A stretch of 64,000 bases of DNA, from the NCBI GenBank assembly GCA_018066805.1, contig JAGPVX010000030.1:1-64000 (forward strand). The letters run 5' to 3'. The translations under genes were made by a program, and so were the position numbers. Below are positions 1 through 9,896 of the stretch, piece after piece (the stretch's first letter is position 1; each line of letters starts with the position of its first letter). The notes under the pieces were generated by a model. It had not been told where the DNA came from. It saw only the letters and a list, made by a program, of their open reading frames with translations, and searched no databases. Source of the DNA: Paraperlucidibaca sp. (GTDB lineage Bacteria > Pseudomonadota > Gammaproteobacteria > Pseudomonadales > Moraxellaceae).

Positions 1-27
1 CATTGCAGTAATAGAACAGTTGGTAAC

Positions 28-1398
28 ATGGCATTACAGGTCGTTATTCTAGCCGCAGGCAAAGGCACACGTATGCGCTCAGCGCTGCCCAAGGTCATGC
101 AACCTTTAGCAGGCAAGCCGCTGTTGGCCCATGTGCTAGATGCTAGCCGAACACTTGGTGCTGAACGCCCCATTGTGGTCTATGGCCATGGTGGCGATGT
201 TGTACAAAATGCCTTTACCAACGACGCTATTGATTGGGTCTTGCAGGCCGAACAAAAAGGCACAGGTCATGCGGTACTAGTGGCCCTGCCAGTGCTTGCA
301 AAAGAAGGTAGTACGCTGATTCTGTATGGCGATGTGCCGTTACTTTCCGTTAGCACATTGCAGCGCCTACTCGCAGTTTGCGAGGGCAAAAATGAGCTCG
401 GTTTGCTTACTGTCACGCTCGATAATCCCACCGGTTATGGCCGCATTGTGCGCGAAGCTGGCAAGGTATCGCGCATTGTTGAGCAGAAAGACGCCAGCGC
501 CGATGAGCTACTCATTAAAGAAGTGAACACCGGCATTTTGTGCGTACCAAATGCCTTATTGCATAAATGGCTGCCTGAGCTGCGTAATGCCAATTCGCAA
601 GGTGAATACTATTTAACAGATTTGATTGGCATGGCTACCGCTGAAGGCGTGGCAGTAACGGCAGTGCATCCCAACACGCCGTGGGAAGTGGAAGGCGTCA
701 ACGACAAACTGCAATTAGCCACGCTAGAGCGCGTATGGCAACGTGCTCAGGCCGATGCGTTGCTCCGCGCCGGAGTGACTATAATCGACCCTGCGCGCGT
801 GGATATTCGCGGCGAGTTAGTGCATGGCCAAGATGTACTACTCGAGCCTAATGTACAGATCAATGGCCGAGTTGTGCTTGGTGATGGCGTACAAGTAGGC
901 ATGGGCTCGGTATTGAGTAATTGCGAAATTGCCGCTGAGACCATTATTAAACCCTATAGCATCATTGACTCAGCAAGCATTGGCGAGCGCGCACAGATAG
1001 GCCCGTTCGCGCGTATCCGCCCGGGCAGCGACTTAGGCGCTGATGTGCATATTGGCAACTTTGTTGAGACCAAAGCCACGCGCATGGGCGCTGGCTCAAA
1101 GGCGAACCATCTCACCTATTTGGGTGATGCAGTTATTGGCAGCGGCTCAAATATTGGCGCAGGCACGATTACCTGCAATTACGACGGCGCGAATAAACAC
1201 TTAACTACCATCGGCGACAATGTGTTTATTGGTAGCAATAACTCCTTAGTGGCGCCCGTAGAAATCTCTTCAAATGCGACCACTGGTGCAGGCTCAACTA
1301 TTACCAAGTCAGTGGCCCAGGCAACGCTTGCGGTAAGTCGCGCTAAACAAATCACTCTTGATGGTTGGCAGCGCCCGACTAAAAACACGACAAAATAA
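28..1398 (+). CDS. glmU: Bifunctional UDP-GlcNAc pyrophosphorylase / GlcN-1-P acetyltransferase
   Basis: GlmU acetylates glucosamine-1-phosphate and then couples it to UTP, giving UDP-GlcNAc for peptidoglycan and LPS in the cytoplasm. The 456-residue length is normal for the family. The nucleotidyltransferase signature LAAGKGTRM sits at residues 8-16. The C-terminal half, from about residue 255, shows hexapeptide repeats (for example [18 protein letters not shown]) of a left-handed beta-helix. The first ATG fits the conserved N-terminus, although no strong ribosome site is visible in the 27 bases before it. glmS follows after 10 bases, so both are probably co-transcribed. Confidence 0.97.
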   Translation: MALQVVILAAGKGTRMRSALPKVMQPLAGKPLLAHVLDASRTLGAERPIVVYGHGGDVVQNAFTNDAIDWVLQAEQKGTGHAVLVALPVLAKEGSTLILYGDVPLLSVSTLQRLLAVCEGKNELGLLTVTLDNPTGYGRIVREAGKVSRIVEQKDASADELLIKEVNTGILCVPNALLHKWLPELRNANSQGEYYLTDLIGMATAEGVAVTAVHPNTPWEVEGVNDKLQLATLERVWQRAQADALLRAGVTIIDPARVDIRGELVHGQDVLLEPNVQINGRVVLGDGVQVGMGSVLSNCEIAAETIIKPYSIIDSASIGERAQIGPFARIRPGSDLGADVHIGNFVETKATRMGAGSKANHLTYLGDAVIGSGSNIGAGTITCNYDGANKHLTTIGDNVFIGSNNSLVAPVEISSNATTGAGSTITKSVAQATLAVSRAKQITLDGWQRPTKNTTK

Positions 1399-1408
1399 GG
1401 ATATCTGT

Positions 1409-3229
1409 ATGTGCGGAATAGTAGGTGCGATTGGCGAGCGTAATGTCGCTGAAGTTTTGATTGAAGGCTTACGCCGCCTCGAGTACCGCGGCTATGACTC
1501 CGCTGGCCTAGCCGTCATCCACGACGGGGATATTATTCGTGAGCGCGAAATGGGCAAAGTGCAGGCGCTCGCCGATGTGAGCGCACATGTACATGGCCAT
1601 TTGGGCATCGCTCACACCCGCTGGGCTACCCACGGCGCGCCAACGCAAGACAACGCACATCCACATCGCTCCGGTGATATTGCGGTGGTGCACAACGGCA
1701 TTATCGAAAACTACGAGTCACTGCGCGAGCGCTTACAGGCTGAAGGTTTTGCTTTCACATCACAGACCGATACGGAAGTTGTGCCGCATTTGATTCAGTC
1801 TGAGCTGCGTAAAAACCCCGACTTCATGGGTGCAGTGAGGGCTGCTGTTGCGCAGCTGCATGGCGCTTTTGCCTTGGGCATTATTCGCGCCAATGAACCA
1901 TCGCGCTTGCTAGCTGTTCGCCAAGGTTCGCCATTAGTGGTTGGTATTGGCATCGGTGAAAACTTTATTAGCTCTGATCAGCTCGCGCTATTGCCAGTGA
2001 CTAACCGCTTTATTTACTTGGAAGAGGGCGACTTCATTGAGGTCTGCGCCAAGAAAGTCACCATTTGGAATGGTCGTGGTGTTGAGGTTAGCCGGCCAAT
2101 TGTAGAGCTAGACGCCACGCTGCATGCGAGCTCAAAAGCTGGCTATAAGCACTATATGTTGAAAGAAATTTACGAGCAGCCATTAGCGATTGAACGTACT
2201 TTGGCTGGCCGTGTTAGCCAAGGAAAAGTGGCTATTGATGCTTTTGGTCCGCAGGCAGCTACGTTATTTTCGCAGGCGCGCCATATTCAAATTTTAGCTT
2301 GCGGCACAAGCTATCACGCCGGTTTTGTGGCGAAATATTGGCTAGAAGCGATTGCGGGGATTTCCTGTCACGTAGAGGTCGCGAGCGAGTTCCGCTATCG
2401 CACCACGGTACTGCCCGCCGACACATTGCTAGTAACCATTTCACAGTCGGGTGAAACCGCCGACACCTTGGCCGCTTTACGTGAAGTTAAGTCACGTGCG
2501 ATGGGCTCACTTTGCATTTGCAACGTGCCGACATCCACCTTGGTGCGTGAATCTGATTTGGCGTTCATTACGCATGCCGGCCCCGAGATTGGTGTGGCGT
2601 CGACTAAGGCATTTACTACGCAGTTAGTTGCGCTGATGCTTTTGGTGCTAGCGACAGGTCGCCAGCAAGGCAATTTGAGCGCCGAGCGAGAGCAAGATAT
2701 CGTCACCCAGTTGCAGGGCTTGCCAGCTTTGGTTGATCAAGTATTAGCGATGGATCCTGCTATCGAGCGCATTGCTGATGAGTTTGCAGATAAGCATCAC
2801 ACGCTGTTTCTAGGCCGCGGTACGCAGTATCCGGTAGCGATGGAAGGCGCTTTGAAGCTGAAGGAGATCTCGTATATTCATGCTGAGGCTTATCCAGCAG
2901 GTGAGCTTAAGCATGGCCCGTTGGCATTAGTTGATCAAGACATGCCAGTAGTCGCCGTGGCACCGAAAAATGATCTCATCGATAAGCTAAAATCGAACCT
3001 GCAGGAAGTTCGAGCTCGCGCAGGCGTGCTCTATGTCTTTGCTGATCAGAATGCTGATGTACGCGAAGAGCCTGGCATTAAGGTGTTCTCTATGCCGACT
3101 GTTGCCGATGAAGTTGCGCCGATTCTTTACACGATTCCATTGCAGCTTTTGTCTTACCACGTGGCGATTACCAAAGGCACTGATGTTGATCAGCCGCGCA
3201 ATTTGGCGAAGTCGGTCACAGTAGAATAA
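1409..3229 (+). CDS. glmS: Glutamine-fructose-6-phosphate aminotransferase (isomerizing)
   Basis: GlmS makes glucosamine-6-phosphate from fructose-6-phosphate and glutamine, the first committed step of amino-sugar synthesis. The start at 1409 is fixed by the N-terminal MCGIVGA: Cys2 becomes the catalytic nucleophile after Met removal. An AAGGATAT ribosome site lies just upstream. The order is a glutamine amidotransferase domain (about 1-230) and two SIS sugar-isomerase domains (about 285-590), ending in the canonical LAKSVTVE. At 606 residues it is full length. No glmS ribozyme is expected or seen in the 10-base gap to glmU. Confidence 0.97.
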   Translation: MCGIVGAIGERNVAEVLIEGLRRLEYRGYDSAGLAVIHDGDIIREREMGKVQALADVSAHVHGHLGIAHTRWATHGAPTQDNAHPHRSGDIAVVHNGIIENYESLRERLQAEGFAFTSQTDTEVVPHLIQSELRKNPDFMGAVRAAVAQLHGAFALGIIRANEPSRLLAVRQGSPLVVGIGIGENFISSDQLALLPVTNRFIYLEEGDFIEVCAKKVTIWNGRGVEVSRPIVELDATLHASSKAGYKHYMLKEIYEQPLAIERTLAGRVSQGKVAIDAFGPQAATLFSQARHIQILACGTSYHAGFVAKYWLEAIAGISCHVEVASEFRYRTTVLPADTLLVTISQSGETADTLAALREVKSRAMGSLCICNVPTSTLVRESDLAFITHAGPEIGVASTKAFTTQLVALMLLVLATGRQQGNLSAEREQDIVTQLQGLPALVDQVLAMDPAIERIADEFADKHHTLFLGRGTQYPVAMEGALKLKEISYIHAEAYPAGELKHGPLALVDQDMPVVAVAPKNDLIDKLKSNLQEVRARAGVLYVFADQNADVREEPGIKVFSMPTVADEVAPILYTIPLQLLSYHVAITKGTDVDQPRNLAKSVTVE

Positions 3230-3240
3230 GAGCAGATATG

Positions 3241-3269
3241 CGTGGGTGCCAAAATCACTGGCACCCACG
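3241..3269. terminator. Hairpin between convergent glmS and GGDEF-EAL gene
   Basis: A perfect 10-bp inverted repeat (CGTGGGTGCC / GGCACCCACG) encloses a 9-base loop in the 45-base gap between two convergent genes. There is no long T-run on either side, so it may stop transcription in both directions imperfectly, or protect mRNA ends. Confidence 0.6.
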
Positions 3270-3274
3270 TCGTC

Positions 3275-5842
3275 TTACAGCTCTATCCCGCTTAAAAATG
3301 AAGGTTGCTGGCGCTCTGCCAGTGCCTGCTCTCGTAGTAGTAGCTCCATAGCCTCGGCAGTCACCGGCCGACTAATCAAATAGCCTTGCACGATATCGCA
3401 GCGCTCTTGCTCCAAGAAATGATAGTGCTCACGCGTTTCCACGCCCTCAGCAACCACCTTCATGCCAAGCTCATGTGCCATGGTAATGATGGCGCGTACG
3501 ATGGCGCCATCTTCATTTTGCGTGCCAACATCGCGGATAAAGGACTGGTCTATCTTTAGAATATCGAGTGGGAAGCGGCGTAGATGGCTCAATGACGAAT
3601 AGCCGGTGCCGAAGTCGTCGAGGGCTATGCTCACACCCATGCGGCGAATCTGCTTGAACAAACTAATGGCCAAGTCTGGGTCATCCATCAGAGATGTTTC
3701 AGTTAGCTCAATTTCCAGTTGCTTTGCGCTTAGGCCGCTATCATCGAGCGCCTGCTCCAACAGCTGTAGCAAATTACCTTTGTGCAGCTGCTGTGGCGGT
3801 ATGTTGACGGCCACATGAAGCTTGCCAAGACCAGCATCGGTCCATGCTTTCAGCTGAGTTGTGGCTTGAGATAATACGCGCTCGGTAATAACCGAGATCA
3901 GCCCGGTTTCTTCAGCCAATGGAATAAATTTGCCCGGATGCAAAAGGCCCAGAGTTGGATGTTGCCAACGTACTAGTGCCTCCATGCCGACGATGCGCTG
4001 ACTGGCCAGCGATAGTTTCGGTTGGTAATGCACAATAAACTCATCGCGGAAAATCGCTTTGCGCAGACTGTTTTCTAGATGCAGTTGCTCAACAGTGGCA
4101 CTGCGCATATCTGGGCTATAACGCCGCCATTGATTACCGCCTAAGCGCTTGGCTTGCTGCATAGCGAGGTCGGCGTGATTGATTAAAATGGCTAACTCAC
4201 GACCGTGTTCGGGGAACTCGCAAATGCCTAAGGACGCGCCCAATAGCAGCTCATGATCGCCGATGCGGAAGGGCGCACGCAGGCTGCCGATTACCTCTTC
4301 GCTCAGGCGTTCGAGATCATCATTGCTGTGAACATCGGGGAAAATCAGCGCGAATTCGTCACCACCAATGCGCGCCAAGGTGTCGAGCTTGCTACCCAGC
4401 TCAGTGAGGCGACGGCCGGTTTCGCGCAAAATACTATCGCCAACCTCGAAGCCTAGCGACTCATTGACCTGGCGGAAGCGATCGAGGTTGATGAATATCA
4501 GCCCCACGCGAGTTTGAGAATCACGAGCATCGCTTATGGCAGCATGCAGACGATTACGGAATTGGCGGCGATTAGTCAGCTGAGTAAGGCGATCATAGTT
4601 AGCTAAATAGTCGAGCTTGCGCTGGGTTTCTTCGGCTTCGCGTTCGCGGGTGATGTCTCGGCGAGTGCCAAGCATGCGCTCTGGCCTACCTTGTGCTGTC
4701 CAGTTCACCACGCGGCCGCGATCCTCCACCCAAACCCAGTGCCCGCGCGCGTGTTTGATGCGATAGCGTGCCTCGAAGCGCGGCGTGCGACGGCGTAAAT
4801 GGCGAATAATATTGCGCTTAACCAAGCGAATATCGTCGGGATGAACTAGGCCATTAGCGGCATCAAGTAGCTTGCGATTACCAATGCCCTCACAGCCAAG
4901 TAATGGCTCTAAGTTGGTATGAGTGATTTCTTGGTCAAGAATATGCCAATCCCATAGCGCCATTCCTGATGCTTCGATAGCGAGAGTTAGGCCTTCTTGG
5001 CTTTCCATCAGTGCCTGAGTGCGCTGCGCTACGCGCTGCTCAAGCTCTTCGTTCAGATTTTGCAGCTGCGTTTCAGCGATAGCGCGAGTATTCACTTCGC
5101 GAGCTAGCAAACGGTTGGTATCTAGGGTGCGGGCCTGTGTATCGCGGAGGAATGAAATCAGATCTTCATTGCTTAAGCGCAGCACAATAGCGTCGCTGAC
5201 CATGCGATTAAGATAGCGAGCGCTGAGTATCAGAAAGACCCACCACACCGTGCCAATAGTCGACACCATAAGGCTCGTTGACGTTGGATGCAGTAGCAAA
5301 TACGCCACTGCGGGCAGAAAGGCGGTAAGCGTAAAGCCAACAAAGGCGCGCAAATGGCCAGCATAGGCAGCGAGGGCGGTGATGCCTTGAGCGCCAAGAA
5401 GAGCGGATAACAAAATTTGTCGACTAGTAATGTCGGCATACAGCTCGCCATTGAGGAATACGCGAGGGTTGAGTGCAACTAAAGCGAAGGCCCAAAATGC
5501 GCCCGTTAATACGGCAGTGGCTATTAAAATAGTGCCTAGCCAGCGTGACCGTAGCTGAGGACTTCGGCTTAAGCCCCAGACCAAAAAGCCACGAAAGATT
5601 AAAAAGCCAATAAAGCTGCCGCCCCACAATGCGATGACTTTATTGCTGGCGTAAGGCCAGTCCCAAAGTATCCAAACCGCTAATAACACCGACAACGAAG
5701 TGATGATTAGAAAGCGCGGCAGTTGACGCTGCACTTGCGCAAGCAATGTCGTGCGCAAACGCTCGCTATGGCCAGGTGGCGCTGGGCGAGAGGAAGCATT
5801 TGTGTGGTCGGCAGCGTCGCCAGAGATGGCTGAGCGTGACAT
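3275..5842 (-). CDS. Membrane-bound PAS-GGDEF-EAL cyclic-di-GMP enzyme
   Basis: This is a predicted inner-membrane protein that makes and/or breaks cyclic-di-GMP. About five hydrophobic segments (residues 43-213) are followed by a coiled coil (about 246-281), a PAS domain (about 286-400), a GGDEF domain with intact GGDEF at 493-497, and an EAL domain with EAL at 621-623. The EAL domain keeps the later acidic motifs (DDFGTG, EGVET). The usual RxxD inhibitory site before GGDEF reads SKLD, so product inhibition is probably lost. I chose the ATG at 5842 because GAGGG lies about 10 bases upstream; an ATG at 5869 would add nine residues without a ribosome site. It diverges from uvrD. Confidence 0.9.
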   Translation of the reverse strand: MSRSAISGDAADHTNASSRPAPPGHSERLRTTLLAQVQRQLPRFLIITSLSVLLAVWILWDWPYASNKVIALWGGSFIGFLIFRGFLVWGLSRSPQLRSRWLGTILIATAVLTGAFWAFALVALNPRVFLNGELYADITSRQILLSALLGAQGITALAAYAGHLRAFVGFTLTAFLPAVAYLLLHPTSTSLMVSTIGTVWWVFLILSARYLNRMVSDAIVLRLSNEDLISFLRDTQARTLDTNRLLAREVNTRAIAETQLQNLNEELEQRVAQRTQALMESQEGLTLAIEASGMALWDWHILDQEITHTNLEPLLGCEGIGNRKLLDAANGLVHPDDIRLVKRNIIRHLRRRTPRFEARYRIKHARGHWVWVEDRGRVVNWTAQGRPERMLGTRRDITREREAEETQRKLDYLANYDRLTQLTNRRQFRNRLHAAISDARDSQTRVGLIFINLDRFRQVNESLGFEVGDSILRETGRRLTELGSKLDTLARIGGDEFALIFPDVHSNDDLERLSEEVIGSLRAPFRIGDHELLLGASLGICEFPEHGRELAILINHADLAMQQAKRLGGNQWRRYSPDMRSATVEQLHLENSLRKAIFRDEFIVHYQPKLSLASQRIVGMEALVRWQHPTLGLLHPGKFIPLAEETGLISVITERVLSQATTQLKAWTDAGLGKLHVAVNIPPQQLHKGNLLQLLEQALDDSGLSAKQLEIELTETSLMDDPDLAISLFKQIRRMGVSIALDDFGTGYSSLSHLRRFPLDILKIDQSFIRDVGTQNEDGAIVRAIITMAHELGMKVVAEGVETREHYHFLEQERCDIVQGYLISRPVTAEAMELLLREQALAERQQPSFLSGIEL

Positions 5843-5947
5843 GGATGACGGCCCTCGTCGGTCGCCCATATGAGTGGGCGCTCTGTTGTTGCAATGGCTT
5901 ACCTTACCATTCTCTGAACATTCGCGGAAACGACCTTCGCGCTGGTC

Positions 5948-5953
5948 TACAAT
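5948..5953 (+). promoter_or_regulatory. Putative -10 element of uvrD
   Basis: TACAAT lies six bases before the uvrD ATG at 5960. If it is the -10 element, transcription would start at or next to the ATG. No Shine-Dalgarno sequence is present, so a leaderless mRNA is possible. No convincing -35 hexamer and no CTGT-N8-ACAG LexA box was found. Confidence 0.45.
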
Positions 5954-5959
5954 AGCCCC

Positions 5960-8179
5960 ATGAATGAACTTAATCTTTTAGACGGGCTCAACCCCGCACA
6001 ACGCGATGCTGTTACTTGCGACAGCCAACACTTACTGGTTTTAGCTGGGGCTGGTTCGGGTAAAACACGCGTTTTAACATCGCGCATTAGCTATTTCTGC
6101 CAACACTTTGCCATGTCACCATTTGCCGTGTTGGCGGTGACATTTACCAATAAAGCTGCACACGAAATGCGCGCACGGCTTGAGCAACAGCTCGGCATTG
6201 CCACGCAGCCGTTGTGGATCGGCACTTTTCATGGCCTAGCACATCGTTTTTTACGCGCGCATTACGAGGCTGCGGGTCTGCCACAAAATTTCCAAATTTT
6301 AGATTCAGATGATCAGCTGCGCGTGGTTAAGCGGGTGATGAAAGAGTTACAGCTCGACGAAGAAAAGTGGCCGGCACGGCAATCGGCAAGCTTCATTAAT
6401 GGCAATAAAGAAGAGGGTCGCCGACCTGCGCATATTGCTCACAATGGCGATTTGTATACGGCAACACAGCTACGTGTTTACAGCGCTTACGAAACCATTT
6501 GTCAGCGCGGCGGCCTGATCGATTTCGCCGAAATTCTATTGCGCTGCCATGAGTTATTTCTCAAGCACGACGACATTCTCAAACATTATCAAGCACGCTT
6601 TCGCATGATTTTGGTTGATGAATTTCAAGACACCAACCGCATTCAATACGCCTGGCTGCGCCTGCTCGCCGGTGAGCGCGGCATGCTCACGGCAGTTGGT
6701 GATGACGATCAAAGTATTTATGGCTGGCGCGGTGCCTGCATTGAAAACATTCGTACGTTCCAGCGCGACTATGCCGACGCTGAGCTGATTCGTCTGGAGC
6801 AAAACTATCGATCGACCTCGGTTATTTTGCAGGCGGCAAATGCCGTCATTGCTAATAATGGCGATCGCATGGGTAAAAATCTGTGGACCGATAGAGGTGA
6901 AGGCGAGCCGATTTCGGTGTATGCAGCCTTCAACGATCTCGACGAGGCGCACTACATCGCCAAGCTCATCGATACGCGTTTTCGTAGCGGTGTAGCGCGC
7001 CGAGACATGGCGATTTTGTATCGCTCCAATGCTCAGTCGCGTGTGCTCGAAGAGGCCATGTTGAGAGCACAAATTCCCTATCGCATATACGGTGGCCTGC
7101 GCTTCTTTGAGCGCGCAGAAATTAAAAATGCCGTCGGCTATTTGCGCCTATTGCTGCAACGCATAGACGACACGGCTTTTGATCGCGTGGTCAATACACC
7201 CACTCGCGGCATCGGCGACAAAAGCCTAGATATGATTCGCCAGCTCGCACGTGAGCAGCAAGTGAGCCTATGGTCTGCTGCTGAGCAAGTGGTAGCCGAA
7301 CGCCGTTTACCTGCTCTCGCCACCGGCAAAATCCAAGCATTTTTAACCTTGATCGATAATCTCGATGCCAATACACAAGGCGCATCATTGGGCGAGATAG
7401 TTGAAGCTGTGATCGAGCAAAGTGGCTTAGTCGCGCATCATGAAAAAGAGAAGGGTGAGAAGGGCCAAGCTCGCGTAGAAAACTTACGTGAATTGATTAG
7501 CGCCGCGCGCGAGTTCGATGTTGATGATCATGCGCAAGCCGAGGAAATACCGTCGCCATTAGCGGCATTTTTGGATCATGCCGCGCTCGAAGCTGGTGAG
7601 CAGCAGGCAGGTGAGTTTGAAGATGCCGTGCAAATGATGACGCTACATGCGGCGAAGGGCCTGGAGTTTCCGCTGGTATTTTTGGCTGGTGTAGAGGAAG
7701 GTTTATTTCCGCACGAAATGGCTTTGCAGGAAAATAATCTAGAAGAAGAACGCCGCCTTTGCTATGTCGGTATTACTCGCGCCATGAGCGAGTTGGTAAT
7801 TAGCTATGCCGAGGTGCGCCGACTCTATGGCACCGAAAGCTACCATGTCGCATCGCGCTTTTTGGGTGAAATTCCTGAGGCTTTATTGGCACCAGTACGT
7901 CAGCAAGCGCCACCTATGCGCGCGGGCTTTCGCGGCGGCTCAGGCTTTGCCTCAAATAGTAGTGGCCAAAGCTCATCTGGCTTTAAGCAAGAAACGCTGG
8001 GCGATGATGATGGTAGTGGCTGGCGCTTAGGCCAGGCGGTGAATCATCCGCGCTTTGGTGATGGTGTGATTTTAGCGTTTGAGGGCAGTGGGCCGAATGC
8101 TCGCATTCAAGTCAACTTTAGCGAGCTAGGCAGCAAGTGGCTGGTATCGCAATACGCGAGACTATCACGCAAGGGCTGA
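5960..8179 (+). CDS. uvrD: DNA helicase II (UvrD/PcrA family)
   Basis: UvrD is a 3'-5' superfamily 1 helicase of nucleotide-excision and mismatch repair. Walker A GAGSGKT is at residues 30-36. Motif II (DEFQDT) and the motif GDDDQSIYGWRGA follow near residues 215-260, and the late motifs TLHAAKGLEFP and YVGITRA near 560-610. The C-terminus (GDGVILAFEG...KWLVSQYA) is the UvrD-specific tail, which separates it from Rep. The start is set by the family N-terminus (NLLDGLNPAQ). 739 residues is slightly longer than the E. coli protein because of a Gly/Ser-rich linker near 665-685. Confidence 0.95.
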   Translation: MNELNLLDGLNPAQRDAVTCDSQHLLVLAGAGSGKTRVLTSRISYFCQHFAMSPFAVLAVTFTNKAAHEMRARLEQQLGIATQPLWIGTFHGLAHRFLRAHYEAAGLPQNFQILDSDDQLRVVKRVMKELQLDEEKWPARQSASFINGNKEEGRRPAHIAHNGDLYTATQLRVYSAYETICQRGGLIDFAEILLRCHELFLKHDDILKHYQARFRMILVDEFQDTNRIQYAWLRLLAGERGMLTAVGDDDQSIYGWRGACIENIRTFQRDYADAELIRLEQNYRSTSVILQAANAVIANNGDRMGKNLWTDRGEGEPISVYAAFNDLDEAHYIAKLIDTRFRSGVARRDMAILYRSNAQSRVLEEAMLRAQIPYRIYGGLRFFERAEIKNAVGYLRLLLQRIDDTAFDRVVNTPTRGIGDKSLDMIRQLAREQQVSLWSAAEQVVAERRLPALATGKIQAFLTLIDNLDANTQGASLGEIVEAVIEQSGLVAHHEKEKGEKGQARVENLRELISAAREFDVDDHAQAEEIPSPLAAFLDHAALEAGEQQAGEFEDAVQMMTLHAAKGLEFPLVFLAGVEEGLFPHEMALQENNLEEERRLCYVGITRAMSELVISYAEVRRLYGTESYHVASRFLGEIPEALLAPVRQQAPPMRAGFRGGSGFASNSSGQSSSGFKQETLGDDDGSGWRLGQAVNHPRFGDGVILAFEGSGPNARIQVNFSELGSKWLVSQYARLSRKG

Positions 8180-8230
8180 TGTGCTTTAAGGCCGCCAGTG
8201 GTGCAGATAAGGGTCGCTAGCGGCTAAGAT

Positions 8231-8629
8231 TTAGTGTGTCGAAAGCTCGCGGGTGTGGCCCTGATCATTGATGGCGACGAAGGTGAACAGGCCTTCAGTG
8301 AGTTTGGTATGGTTGCCTGTCAGATCACTGACAGCCCAGACTTCGACCAAGATTTTCATCGATGAGCGACCGGTAGACAGCACTTCGGTGTAGAAGCCAA
8401 CGATGTCACCAACTTTCACGGGCCGTAAAAAAACCATCGCATCGATGGCTACAGTTGCAGTACGGCCTTTCGCGCGTTTGCGTGCGGCAACGCCAGCGGC
8501 CAAATCCATTTGCGAGACTAGCCAGCCGCCAAAAATATCGCCATTTGGGTTGGCATCGGCAGGCATAGCGATTGTTTGCAGGCAGAGCGTGCCGCGGGGC
8601 ATTGGGTGATTTTCGGTGTCGCGAGGCAT
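8231..8629 (-). CDS. Acyl-CoA thioesterase, YciA-like hotdog fold
   Basis: This protein probably hydrolyses acyl-CoA thioesters in the cytoplasm. At 132 residues it is a single hotdog domain. The motif NPNGDIFGGWLVSQMD carries the conserved Asn, Gly and Asp of the YciA/BACH group. The start at 8629 is supported by GGAGA seven bases upstream; the frame stays open 13 codons further without a better site. It converges with uvrD, separated by 51 bases with no obvious terminator. Confidence 0.85.
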   Translation of the reverse strand: MPRDTENHPMPRGTLCLQTIAMPADANPNGDIFGGWLVSQMDLAAGVAARKRAKGRTATVAIDAMVFLRPVKVGDIVGFYTEVLSTGRSSMKILVEVWAVSDLTGNHTKLTEGLFTFVAINDQGHTRELSTH

Positions 8630-8769
8630 GAGGAAGTCTCCGAAGGCTCTTATTATGTTTGAGCGCAAGAGTACTCTGCAGCTAAGCAGCTGTCATTGAG
8701 CAAATGTATGCGCCTAGCGGCAAGTGATAAGTGCCGCTCAGAGGCACATAAAAATTTAGCGACACCCAA

Positions 8770-8803
8770 CTGTCATCATTACGTCATATTTCATTGTCAT
8801 CAT
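8770..8803 (+). promoter_or_regulatory. Pho box and -10 of the pst operon
   Basis: CTGTCAT at 8770-8776 and ACGTCAT at 8781-8787 form two direct repeats spaced 11 bases apart, the geometry bound by a PhoB dimer. A third partial repeat (TTGTCAT) begins at 8794. Ten bases after the second repeat lies CATCAT (8798-8803), a weak -10. This predicts PhoB activation of pstS under phosphate starvation. Confidence 0.8.
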
Positions 8804-8842
8804 GCGCTCCGTGAAACCAAACCGTCTCTAGTGGAGTGACAG

Positions 8843-9799
8843 ATGAAAGCGAAAGTACTGATTGCCGCCTTAGGTTTAACCTTTGGTATGTCGGCTCAAG
8901 CCGCAGTTGATCCAGCGCTGCCCAGCTACACGAAAGCAAGCGGTGTTGCCGGCAACTTAACCAGCGTTGGTTCCGACACGCTAAACAACCTTATGACCTT
9001 GTGGGCTGAGGATTACAAAAAGCTTTACCCCAACATCAATATTCAAATTCAAGGTGCTGGCTCGTCAACAGCGCCACCTGCATTGACCGAAAGCACCGCT
9101 AACTTAGGCCCTATGTCGCGCATGATGAAGGGTGAAGAAATCGCCGCCTTTGAAAAGGCTAAAGGCTATAAGCCCACAGCCGTGCCGGTAGCTATCGATG
9201 CCTTGGCCGTGTTTGTGCACAAAGACAACCCCATCAAGTACCTAGATATGAAAGTACTAGATGCCGTCTTCTCCGACACGCGTAAGTGTGGCTTTAATAA
9301 AGCAGTGAATAATTGGGGCGATGTCGGCTTAACCGGCGCATGGGCCAAGCGCGACTTGCAAATTTACGGTCGTAACTCGGTGTCAGGCACTTATGGTTAT
9401 TTCAAAGAAAAAGCCTTGTGCAAAGGCGACTTCAAAAACAACGTCAACGAACAGCCAGGTTCAGCCTCTGTAGTTCAGGCCATTGGTAGCTCCATCAATG
9501 GTATTGGCTACTCCGGTATTGGCTATAAAACATCAAGCGTGCGCACATTGCCGCTAGTTGGCAAAGATGGCGAAATCTATGACGCCAACGAGAAGAATGC
9601 GCTGAGCGGTAAATATCCGCTGGCTCGTTTCCTCTATGTTTATGTCAACAAAGCGCCAAACAAGCCGCTGCAGCCATTGGAAGCTGAGTTCGTGAAAATG
9701 GTGCTTTCCAAGCAGGGCCAAAGCGTTGTGGAAAAGGATGGCTACATCCCAATGCCTGCGAAAGAAGCTGCTAAAGTATTGAAAATGCTGGATCTGTAA
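8843..9799 (+). CDS. pstS: Periplasmic phosphate-binding protein
   Basis: PstS captures orthophosphate for the Pst ABC importer in the periplasm. A Sec signal peptide ([20 protein letters not shown]) is followed by the phosphate-loop motifs GSDTLNN and [11 protein letters not shown] of the PBP-like family. Its 318 residues match PstS/SphX-type proteins. The Pho box at 8770 and the downstream pstC, pstA, pstB and phoU make the role secure. A stable hairpin separates it from pstC, which may keep pstS mRNA more abundant than that of the membrane subunits. Confidence 0.95.
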   Translation: MKAKVLIAALGLTFGMSAQAAVDPALPSYTKASGVAGNLTSVGSDTLNNLMTLWAEDYKKLYPNINIQIQGAGSSTAPPALTESTANLGPMSRMMKGEEIAAFEKAKGYKPTAVPVAIDALAVFVHKDNPIKYLDMKVLDAVFSDTRKCGFNKAVNNWGDVGLTGAWAKRDLQIYGRNSVSGTYGYFKEKALCKGDFKNNVNEQPGSASVVQAIGSSINGIGYSGIGYKTSSVRTLPLVGKDGEIYDANEKNALSGKYPLARFLYVYVNKAPNKPLQPLEAEFVKMVLSKQGQSVVEKDGYIPMPAKEAAKVLKMLDL

Positions 9800-9824
9800 G
9801 CTAAAAGCGAGCAGTAGATGTAAA

Positions 9825-9850
9825 CAAGAGGGGCCTTCGGGCCCTTCTTG
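9825..9850 (+). other. Stable UUCG-loop hairpin between pstS and pstC
   Basis: An 11-bp stem with one G-T pair (CAAGAGGGGCC / GGCCCTTCTTG) is capped by a TTCG tetraloop. No T-run follows, so it looks more like an mRNA-stabilising or attenuating hairpin than a full terminator. It lies 25 bases after the pstS stop and 46 bases before pstC. Confidence 0.75.
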
Positions 9851-9896
9851 CCCAATCATGAGGGCCTAATCTTGGGCCTGGCGTTAGGTTGAGCAC

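Noticed and set aside
5746..5955. Open frame of 69 residues across the GGDEF-EAL/uvrD intergenic region
   Set aside because: It overlaps the start of the GGDEF-EAL gene, is Cys/Arg-rich with no known pattern and lacks a ribosome site.
5880..5959. LexA box before uvrD
   Set aside because: No CTGT-N8-ACAG match was found.
6554..7072. 172-residue open frame antisense to uvrD
   Set aside because: It is the reverse of a conserved helicase region; no family pattern.
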